NCBI GenBank assembly: GCA_902565325.1
Contig: CACFEM010000023.1
Span: 1 to 12,514 of the forward strand
Source of the DNA: an uncultured Pelagibacteraceae bacterium
GTDB taxonomy: Bacteria; Pseudomonadota; Alphaproteobacteria; Pelagibacterales; Pelagibacteraceae
DNA: 12,514 bases
Reading direction: 5' to 3'
The translations under genes and the position numbers were made by a program. Below are positions 1-6,374 of this stretch, piece by piece (the first letter of the stretch is position 1; every line of letters begins with the position of its first letter). A model generated the notes under the pieces. The model searched no databases, was not told where the DNA came from, and saw only the letters and a list, made by a program, of their open reading frames with translations.

Positions 1-909
1 AAAAATAATAAACATTTTGAGGTTACTGGTGTTGATAAATGTTTTTTTGGGATGAATAATAAAAAAAATAAAAAATTTAAATTTTATAAAAAAGACTATA
101 ATGAATTATCAAAAAATTTTTTTAAAAAATTTAATATTATTATAGATCTTGTAAATATTTCAAATGATCCTGCATCTGAATTAAACCGAAGATTTACGTA
201 TCAAACAAATTATACAAACAAACTTAAATTATATAATAAAATCAAAAATCTAAAAAGTATCTCGAGATATATATACATGTCCTCTTGTTCTGTATATGGG
301 AACAATAAAAATTTAATTAATGAAAAATCAAAACCAAAACCAATATCTCTTTATTCCAAGTTATGCCTTAAATATGAAAAATATTTAAAAAAAAACAGAA
401 AAATTCCGTATACGATAATGAGATTAGGAACTCTGTATGGATGGTCCGAAAGAATGAGGTATGATATTGCAATCAATAAAATTTTGAGAGATATGATTTT
501 TTTAAAAAAAGTTGAAATTTTAGGTGGAACTCAATTAAGATTTTTTTGCTATAATAAGTTTGCTTGTGAAACAATAAATAAAATTATCAACGATAAGAGT
601 AAAATGACTTATAACAAAATATTCAATGTGGGAAATTTTAATACAAATATAATTAATTTATCAAAAAAAATTTTGAAATTAACAAAAGTTAAAAATGTAA
701 ACATTTTTCATGAAACAAATACTATTGATAAGAGATCTTATGAAGTTTCTACAAAATCATCAAAAATAATTAACAATAAAATAAATTTTTCTAAATTTAC
801 TAATAACTCTATAAATGAAACATTTAAAAATATTAAAAAAGACAAAAAACCATTTTTAAAAAACAAAATTACGCTAAGTGTATATAAAGATTATTTAAGT
901 AAATACTAA
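1..909 (+). CDS. NAD-dependent epimerase/dehydratase (extended SDR), 5' partial
   Basis: This is probably a nucleotide-sugar epimerase or dehydratase of the extended short-chain dehydrogenase family, acting in the cytoplasm on an NDP-sugar for surface polysaccharide. The frame is open from base 1, and the codons before the first ATG (52) read HFEVTGVDKCFFG, which fits the second beta strand of such enzymes. The gene therefore starts outside the window, and the glycine-rich NAD loop (roughly 20-30 residues) is missing. Counting from the ATG at 52, visible landmarks are LVNISNDPASELN (33-45, the usual 'LAALSNDP' region), SSCSVYG (77-83), the YxxxK region at 101-105, and RLGTLYGWSERMRYD (124-138), typical of one SDR subgroup. 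Oddly, the catalytic motif reads YSKLC, so Cys (codon 364-366) stands where Lys is expected. It lies 5 bp before the aminotransferase gene, so the two are probably cotranscribed. The substrate cannot be told. Confidence 0.85.
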   Translation, partial: KNNKHFEVTGVDKCFFGMNNKKNKKFKFYKKDYNELSKNFFKKFNIIIDLVNISNDPASELNRRFTYQTNYTNKLKLYNKIKNLKSISRYIYMSSCSVYGNNKNLINEKSKPKPISLYSKLCLKYEKYLKKNRKIPYTIMRLGTLYGWSERMRYDIAINKILRDMIFLKKVEILGGTQLRFFCYNKFACETINKIINDKSKMTYNKIFNVGNFNTNIINLSKKILKLTKVKNVNIFHETNTIDKRSYEVSTKSSKIINNKINFSKFTNNSINETFKNIKKDKKPFLKNKITLSVYKDYLSKY

Positions 910-914
910 AAATA

Positions 915-2030
915 ATGATACCTTTTTTCAAACACAACTTACTACAAAATAAAAATTACATAAAAAAAACACTTGCTAGTTCATACCTTACGTCTGGACC
1001 AATATGTGAAAAGGCTGAGAAATTATTAAAAAATAAATTTAAAAAAAAATACGCAATTTTAACAAATTCGTGGACGAATGGTTTAATTACAATTTTGTTG
1101 TCTCTGAAACTAAAACGAGATGATGAAATAATTATACCTGCATGTACATTTGTAGCCTGCGCAAACGTAATAGAAATGGTAGGCGCTAAAATTGTATTTG
1201 CAGATATAGATCCGTCAACAAAATTAATGGATATTAAGGATTGTTTAAAAAAAATAACAAAGAAAACAAAAGTAATAATGCCTGTTCATTTATATGGTAA
1301 CTTGTTTCAAACAAAAAATTTAAAGAGTAAAATTAGAAAAAATATAGTAATTATAGAAGATAGCGCTCACGCATTTTGTGGTGAATATCACAATAATATA
1401 ATTGGTAAATATTCAGATTTTTTAGTTTTTTCATTTTATGCAACAAAGAGCATTACTTGTGGTGAGGGTGGTGCAATATTAACAAATAATAAAATCTTAT
1501 CTGAAAAAATTAGATCTATTGCCAACAATGGGATGACAAAACCAGCTTTTAAAAGATTTGTAAATAACAAATATATTCCATGGGATGTAAATCAATATGG
1601 CTTTAAGTCTAATTTGAGCGATATAAATGCTTCAGTTTTAATCGATCAAATTAAAAATTATTATAAAATAGCAAAAATAAAAAAAAAAATTTTTTTAAAA
1701 TATAAACAATCATTATCGGTTATCAAAGATCTAAGTTTTCCAAAAGAACTTCCAAATAAAAATAGAGATTATTACTTATTCCCAATAGGAGTACAAAGTA
1801 AGCATAGAAATAAACTTATAGAGTATTTGTTAGAAAAAAAAATATTTGTAACAGTTAATTTTAAATCGATAACTGAATTGAATTATTATAAAAAAAAATA
1901 TAAAAATGTTGATTGTATAAATAGTAAAAAATGGGGAAATCAACAAATTAGCCTACCATTTCACTCAAAATTAAAAGATAAAGAAATTTCAGAAATAACT
2001 GATGCAATAAAAAAATATTTTAGAAATTAA
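915..2030 (+). CDS. DegT/DnrJ/EryC1/StrS family PLP sugar aminotransferase
   Basis: This is a PLP-dependent aminotransferase of the family that converts keto-deoxy sugar nucleotides to amino sugars. At 371 residues it is the usual full length. Visible landmarks are TSGP (26-29) near the N-terminus, HLYGN (125-129), IEDSAHAFCGE (147-157) with Asp149 expected to contact the PLP pyridine nitrogen, and SFYATKSITCGEGG (173-186) with Lys178 as the Schiff-base lysine. The ATG start lies 5 bp after the preceding SDR stop, and the pairing of SDR and aminotransferase suggests a two-step amino-sugar route. No strong ribosome binding site is visible, so translational coupling is likely. An A11 tract followed by T7 lies inside the gene (1679-1696), yet the frame is intact. 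The 3' end overlaps the converging DUF4422 gene by 4 bp. The family is certain from the motifs; the exact sugar (perosamine-like, legionaminic-type or other) is not. Confidence 0.93.
   Translation: MIPFFKHNLLQNKNYIKKTLASSYLTSGPICEKAEKLLKNKFKKKYAILTNSWTNGLITILLSLKLKRDDEIIIPACTFVACANVIEMVGAKIVFADIDPSTKLMDIKDCLKKITKKTKVIMPVHLYGNLFQTKNLKSKIRKNIVIIEDSAHAFCGEYHNNIIGKYSDFLVFSFYATKSITCGEGGAILTNNKILSEKIRSIANNGMTKPAFKRFVNNKYIPWDVNQYGFKSNLSDINASVLIDQIKNYYKIAKIKKKIFLKYKQSLSVIKDLSFPKELPNKNRDYYLFPIGVQSKHRNKLIEYLLEKKIFVTVNFKSITELNYYKKKYKNVDCINSKKWGNQQISLPFHSKLKDKEISEITDAIKKYFRN
1679..1696 (+). repeat. A11-T7 homopolymer tract in the aminotransferase gene
   Basis: Eleven A (1679-1689) followed directly by seven T (1690-1696) encode the IKKKIFL stretch. 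The gene stays in frame. Tracts of this length are prone to slippage in replication and transcription. Confidence 0.9.
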
Positions 2031-2822
2031 AAATCTAAAAAAACCCATGGATGAGTTTTAAATTTAGTATATTTTTTAAACCAAAAAGACAAATATCTTT
2101 CTGACAAATATGCATATAACCTTCGAGTGTCATAACCACTAAGTTTTTCAAAACCAAATATTTTTTCACATTCTTCTAGCCAAGGAAATAATGCATTGAA
2201 CCAGTTATTTATAATTTTTTTTTTTGATATAAACATTATGTGTGGATTAAACTTTTTGTTTACTTTTAAATATTCTTTAAAATCATTTCTATCGTTTACG
2301 TTTAATAAATTTACTGCTTTTTCAAGATGTCCAAAACCATGATGAATATCAAAATGATCAGACAAATTTATGAGGCTTGGATCAAAAAATATACTTGGCT
2401 TGCTTAATATATTTCTCCATCCTCTTTTAATAAGTTTCATTTTTTTTGTTGAAACCTCTATAGGATCGCATATTAAAGCTTCATAGTCTCTGGTTTCATT
2501 ATCTATATCTGTTAACAAATATTCATTAATGTTATCAACATTTATTTTGTCTTGGGTTTGATTTTTAAGCCAATAACGTCTTTTTTGACAAAAACCTACC
2601 CACTGTTGGCTATCTTCAATCGTCAATAAATTTTTCCAGTACCAATAATGAAAAGTTAATTCTGAATAATATTGCTCTTTATAAAATATATTATCACCAT
2701 AATCACATTTTAAATATTTTTTTTCAGCAATAATATCTTTACCAACCCATCCAAATATAATTATCTTTTTTAATAAAATTAACTAATTTATTAGTAACAC
2801 AGTAAATTTTAATTTTATTCAT
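2027..2822 (-). pseudogene. DUF4422-type glycosyltransferase, frameshifted near its 5' end
   Basis: Two frames on the minus strand together give one roughly 265-residue DUF4422-type protein, a family linked to capsule and exopolysaccharide glycosyl transfer. The ATG at 2820-2822, which follows an in-frame TAA (2829-2831), opens MNKIKIYCVTNKLVNF and NYIWMGW, then stops at TAA 2739-2741. The next frame continues from about 2746 with VGKDIIAEKKYLKCDYGDN, YYSELTFHYWYWKN, and then QQWVGFCQKRRYW, HHGFGHLEKA, NPHIMFISKKKI, LFPWLEECEKIFGF and a C-terminal RLYAYLSERYLSFWFKKY. That order matches the family: an IYxVTHK start, the DNI..YxELTxxYWxWKN block, the xxCxxRRY block, then MFI and the LFPWL region. 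A TTG at 2624-2626 gives a shorter 199-residue product, but it would cut off the conserved N-terminal blocks. The shift is either a two-base loss or a one-base gain around ATGGGTTGG. Whether it is a true inactivating mutation or a sequence error cannot be decided here. The donor sugar is unknown. Confidence 0.82.
2215..2225 (-). repeat. A11 coding-strand tract in the DUF4422 gene
   Basis: Eleven T on the plus strand (A on the coding strand) encode SKKKI in the conserved FISKKKIINNWF segment. The frame is maintained through the tract; the actual frameshift of this gene is elsewhere, at about 2739-2750. Confidence 0.9.
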
Positions 2823-2928
2823 ACTTACTTAAATTTTTTGACTATATAGTTTAATTAACCTAAATCAAAAAATATTATTTGAAATATATTATAATGAGAA
2901 TATTAGATTATAGTAAATTATTTAGATA
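2823..2928. promoter_or_regulatory. Divergent intergenic region, probable promoters
   Basis: This 106-bp gap separates the divergent DUF4422 and short SDR genes, so promoters for both should lie here. On the plus strand a TATAAT hexamer (2890-2895) is a possible -10 box, but no good -35 box sits 16-18 bp before it. A TTGACT (2838-2843) has only a poor -10 (TAAATC) at the right distance. In sequence this AT-rich, hexamer matches occur by chance, so the boxes are weak evidence; the gene layout is the main argument. Confidence 0.35.
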
Positions 2929-3718
2929 ATGAAAAAAAAATTATTATTAATAGGAAAACATAGTTTCATATCATTAAACATTTATTCCTTTTTAAAAAAA
3001 AAATTAATTATTAAAATTATTTCATTTGAAAAATTCAAAAAAACATCCTTAAAAAAAATAGATAAATTTGATTATGTATGCAATTGCTCTATAACTAAAA
3101 AATATGCGAATGACAAATACGAAAAAAAAAACGATTTAGATTATTATATTGCTGAAAAATTAAAAAATTTGTCTGTAAAATTTATTTTTCTAAGTTCAAG
3201 AAAAGTTTATCCGCCAAAAGCAAATTTAAAAGAATACAGCCCAACTAAACCAAAAGATAATTACTCAAAAAATAAAATCATAACTGAAAAAAAGATAAAT
3301 AGGCTTTTAAAAAATAAGATATTAATTTTAAGAATATCAAATCTTATTGGCAAACCACTTAAAAAAAGTAATCGAAAAGTTTCTATGACTTTTGTTGATA
3401 ATTTTTTTAAATACAAAAAAAGAAAATATTATTTTATATGAAAATCATTTTAAAGATTTTTTATCAGTAAATCAATTTGCTAGAATATTTTTTAATATAT
3501 TGATAAATAATCTAAATGGTACATTTAATGTATCTTTAGGAAAAAAAGTTTATATTAATGAAATAATAAAAGCACTAAATAATAAAAAATCATTAAAATT
3601 TAAAGAAATTAAAATTAAAAAAAAAGATAGTTTTTATTTAAATAACAAGAAACTTAATAAAATATTAAAATTAAGATTAACAAAAAAAGAATTATTAAAT
3701 TATTGTTACAAGATATAA
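2929..3718 (+). pseudogene. Short SDR-type NAD-dependent epimerase, frameshifted at an A7 run
   Basis: Two overlapping plus-strand frames (2929-3441 and the frame of 3392-3718) make one protein of about 262 residues if one A is removed from the A7 run at 3415-3421. The join reads FFKYKKENIILYENHFKD. The first part has a Rossmann-like start LLLIGKHSFIS (5-15), SSRKVYP (89-95) and a canonical catalytic Tyr112-x3-Lys116 (YSKNK). The second part supplies the usual C-terminal SDR elements: FKDFLSVNQFARIFFNIL, then GTFNVSLGKKVYINEI. Neither half is a plausible enzyme alone. The start at 2929 is the first ATG after an in-frame TAG (2923-2925); no clear Shine-Dalgarno is present. The nucleotide-binding loop is degenerate: GxxSxxS instead of GxxGxxG. 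Base composition is extreme, with many AAA and ATT codons. The gene may be decayed, rescued by slippage, or simply misread at the A7 run. Confidence 0.8.
3415..3421 (+). repeat. A7 tract at the frameshift of the short SDR gene
   Basis: Seven A between TAC and GAA. Reading six A joins the N- and C-terminal halves of the SDR; reading seven leads to TGA at 3439-3441. It is the most likely site of the indel because the two frames overlap only between 3392 and 3441. Confidence 0.7.
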
Positions 3719-4512
3719 TATTTATATTTTTCTAAATTTTTAATTAAAAATTCTGGGTAACTATCATCAATTTCAATCTTTTTATATTGATGGCCTCTGT
3801 TAAATAGATCTTCTAGATTTGAAATTTTTTTTTTAATTATATCTATATTTGAAAACTTATCAGAACTAAATTCTTGATGTGGAAAAACTTTAAGTTTTTT
3901 TGATATTACCTCAACTGGATATAAATTATTAAAATGCCAACCACCATCATTAATAATTTTAATATCTTTTTCTATATTAAATTTCCAAAATGATTTATTG
4001 ATATTTCTTTTTAAAATTTTTTTTCTTAAAAAAGTAAAACTCTTTAAATTTTTTTTTTTACAAATCCTGGATCCCTCCCAGGGTGTTTCATAATGATTAA
4101 ATATATTTATTTTGTATACAAAAAACTTTTGCATAAAAATTCCAAATTTTTGGTTCATTGAAAAATCTTTTAATAAGTTTGGATTTGGGATTTCATCTGA
4201 GTCTGAGTAAATAATATAGTCATCATTTGAAGCATCTTTAATACCATTAAAAATTTTTTCTCTTTGAAATTTTTCACATTCCCAACCTTTATCATTTGGA
4301 AACTTTTCATCAATAACAATATGTCTAACCTTATTTTTAAATTTTTCGTTCAAAAGTGAAAAATTAATTTTCTTAATGTTTCCTTTATGATCATATTTAG
4401 ACTCACATATAACAAAAAAATCTACGAATTTATCAAGTATTTCAAATCTTAAATTAGTTAAAATATTTTCATCATAAAATGTAATACAATCATAAATTTT
4501 ATATTTTTTCAT
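3706..4512 (-). CDS. Glycosyltransferase family 17 (GT17) protein
   Basis: This looks like a GT17-type glycosyltransferase, the family named after eukaryotic beta-1,4-mannosyl-glycoprotein N-acetylglucosaminyltransferase but common in bacterial surface-glycan clusters. The 268 residues are close to full length for bacterial members. Visible landmarks are the start KIYDCITFYDENILTNLRFE (4-23), FQRE (82-85), YIIYSDSDEIPNP (99-111) with the DxD pair Asp104/Asp106 expected to bind metal and sugar nucleotide, PWEGSRI (144-150) and DGGWHFNNL (189-197). There is no signal peptide or membrane segment, so it should act at the cytoplasmic side. It lies on the same strand as the translation operon, 49 bp after lepA, so read-through from that operon is possible. 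Its 3' end overlaps the converging SDR gene by 13 bp. It carries an A11 and an A10 tract in the coding strand (4049-4059 and 3825-3834) and is nevertheless in frame. The sugar it transfers is not predictable. Confidence 0.88.
   Translation of the reverse strand: MKKYKIYDCITFYDENILTNLRFEILDKFVDFFVICESKYDHKGNIKKINFSLLNEKFKNKVRHIVIDEKFPNDKGWECEKFQREKIFNGIKDASNDDYIIYSDSDEIPNPNLLKDFSMNQKFGIFMQKFFVYKINIFNHYETPWEGSRICKKKNLKSFTFLRKKILKRNINKSFWKFNIEKDIKIINDGGWHFNNLYPVEVISKKLKVFPHQEFSSDKFSNIDIIKKKISNLEDLFNRGHQYKKIEIDDSYPEFLIKNLEKYKYYIL
3825..3834 (-). repeat. A10 coding-strand tract in the GT17 gene
   Basis: Ten T on the plus strand encode IIKKKIS near the C-terminus of the GT17 protein. The frame is intact. 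Confidence 0.9.
4049..4059 (-). repeat. A11 coding-strand tract in the GT17 gene
   Basis: Eleven T on the plus strand encode CKKKNLK in the middle of the GT17 protein. The frame is intact as given; loss or gain of one base would stop the protein in its second half. Confidence 0.9.
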
Positions 4513-4561
4513 ATTTAAATTTATATTTATAGAATTATAAAATTAACTTTTGATAAATTTC

Positions 4562-6367
4562 TCATTTTTTATTTATTTTAAGAACCCCTATAAAAGCTTC
4601 TTGTGGTATTTCAACCCTACCAAACTGTTTAGATCTTGCTTTACCTTTTTTTTGTTTTTCCAATAGTTTTCTTTTTCTATCAGTTGCTCCTCCACCATGA
4701 ATTTTGGTTAATACATCTTTTTTAAAACCTTTTATAGTTTCTCTAGATATAATTTTACCGCCTATTGCTGCTTGCACAGGTATCATAAAATTGTGTCTTG
4801 GAATTAAATCTTTAAGCTTTTCACAAACTTCTTTTCCTGTCTTTTGAGCAAAATCTTTATGTATCATCATGGCTAGTGCATCCACAGGCTCACTATTTAC
4901 TAATATACTAAGTTTAACTAAATCTCCCTCTCTGTGTTCAATGATTTCATAATCAAAACTTGCATAACCACTAGTCATTGATTTTAATCTATCATTAAAA
5001 TCAAAAACAACCTCATTAAGTGGTAATTCATAACTCACAACAGCTCTGTTTCCAGAGTAACTTAAATTTGTTTGAATTCCTCTCTTATCTTGACACATCT
5101 TAATTATCGAACCTAAATATTGATCAGGAGTTATGATTGTTGCTTTTATCCATGGCTCCTCAATATATTTTATTATAGTTGGGTCTGGTAAGCTCGAAGG
5201 GTTTTGTAAATCAATTATACTATTATTATTTAAATGTACTTTGTAAACAACTCCAGGTGTTGTAGTAAGTAGATTTACATCAAACTCTCTTTCTAATCTT
5301 TCCGTTACAATTTCTAAATGCAGAAGACCTAAAAAACCACATCTAAAACCTAAACCTAAAGCAGAAGATGATTCTTGTTCAAAGGAAAAGCTAGCGTCAT
5401 TTAATTGTAACTTTGCTAAACCATCTTTTAATTTTTGAAATTCAGAACTATCAACAGGAAACAGACCACAAAAAACAACAGGCTTACTTGGCTTAAAACC
5501 AGGTAAAGCTTCTTTCAGTGGTTTTGAAACATCACAAATTGTATCTCCAACTTTTGTTTCAGATAAAATTTTAATACCTGTCGTAATAAAACCAATTTCA
5601 CCTGTTTTAAGTTCTTCAATATCAATTGGTTTTGGTGTAAAGACCCCAACTTTTTCAACTACGTATTCTTGGTTAGTAGACATCATTTTAATTTTCATAT
5701 TTTTTGAAAGTTTACCATCTATAATTCTTACTAAGATAACCACTCCTAAATATGTGTCATACCAACTATCAACTAATAAACATTTTAAATCAGCTGTTTT
5801 TTTTCCTTTTGGTGCGGGTAATGTGGTGATTATTTGTTCTAATATATCTTGAATACCTTCGCCAGTTTTACCAGAACATGGTATAGCATTCTCAGTGTCA
5901 ATACCTATTACTTCTTCAATTTGTTTTTTTGTTCTATCAAGATCGGAAGCAGGAAGATCTACCTTGTTCATTACTGGAACTATTTCATGATTTGAATCAA
6001 GTGCCTGATATACATTTGCTAAAGTTTGCGCTTCTACTCCTTGTGTACTATCTACAATTAAAATTGAACCTTCACATGCATATAAAGATCTACTTACTTC
6101 ATAACTAAAATCAACATGACCTGGGGTATCAATAATATTTAAAATATAATCTTTTCCGTCTTTAGCTTTATAATTTAATTTTACTGTCTGAGCTTTAATT
6201 GTGATTCCTCTCTCTCGCTCAATATCCATAGAATCTAAAACTTGAGCTTTCATTTCTCTTTCCGTTAAACCTCCACACCTATGAATAATTCTATCAGCAA
6301 TAGTAGATTTTCCATGATCTATATGTGCAATGATTGCAAAATTTCTTATATTATCAATTGAACTCAT
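4562..6367 (-). CDS. lepA: Translational GTPase LepA (elongation factor 4)
   Basis: LepA/EF4 is a ribosome-associated GTPase related to EF-G that acts on stalled or mistranslocated ribosomes and in subunit biogenesis. At 601 residues it matches the family length (about 600). The GTPase motifs are intact: AHIDHGKST (14-22), the [11 protein letters not shown] switch region (50-60), DTPGH (80-84) with the catalytic-type His84, NKVD (134-137) and SGKTG (165-169, where SAK is more usual). EF-G-like beta-barrel and alpha/beta domains follow, then the LepA-specific C-terminal domain ending [20 protein letters not shown]. In that domain the usual CYGGD segment reads [12 protein letters not shown], one residue longer. 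The ATG lies 7 bp after the pheT stop with no evident Shine-Dalgarno, so translation probably follows from pheT. It is the last gene of the translation operon; the 49-bp gap downstream shows no hairpin terminator. Confidence 0.98.
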   Translation of the reverse strand: MSSIDNIRNFAIIAHIDHGKSTIADRIIHRCGGLTEREMKAQVLDSMDIERERGITIKAQTVKLNYKAKDGKDYILNIIDTPGHVDFSYEVSRSLYACEGSILIVDSTQGVEAQTLANVYQALDSNHEIVPVMNKVDLPASDLDRTKKQIEEVIGIDTENAIPCSGKTGEGIQDILEQIITTLPAPKGKKTADLKCLLVDSWYDTYLGVVILVRIIDGKLSKNMKIKMMSTNQEYVVEKVGVFTPKPIDIEELKTGEIGFITTGIKILSETKVGDTICDVSKPLKEALPGFKPSKPVVFCGLFPVDSSEFQKLKDGLAKLQLNDASFSFEQESSSALGLGFRCGFLGLLHLEIVTERLEREFDVNLLTTTPGVVYKVHLNNNSIIDLQNPSSLPDPTIIKYIEEPWIKATIITPDQYLGSIIKMCQDKRGIQTNLSYSGNRAVVSYELPLNEVVFDFNDRLKSMTSGYASFDYEIIEHREGDLVKLSILVNSEPVDALAMMIHKDFAQKTGKEVCEKLKDLIPRHNFMIPVQAAIGGKIISRETIKGFKKDVLTKIHGGGATDRKRKLLEKQKKGKARSKQFGRVEIPQEAFIGVLKINKK

Positions 6368-6374
6368 TAATTAT

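Noticed and set aside
2027..2626. DUF4422 gene starting at TTG 2624-2626
   Set aside because: The same frame continues upstream with conserved family blocks (YYSELTFHYWYWKN), so this start truncates the protein.
2838..2866. TTGACT plus TAAATC with 17-bp spacing as a strong promoter
   Set aside because: The -10 match is only 3 of 6, and such matches are expected by chance at this A/T content.
3392..3718. Separate small gene starting at the ATG 3392
   Set aside because: The first residues up to the A7 run are out-of-frame reading of the upstream SDR. The rest is the C-terminal SDR region, so it is the second half of a broken gene.
4562..4610. Hairpin terminator at the lepA 3' end
   Set aside because: T-runs are present, but no GC-containing inverted repeat precedes them on the transcribed strand.
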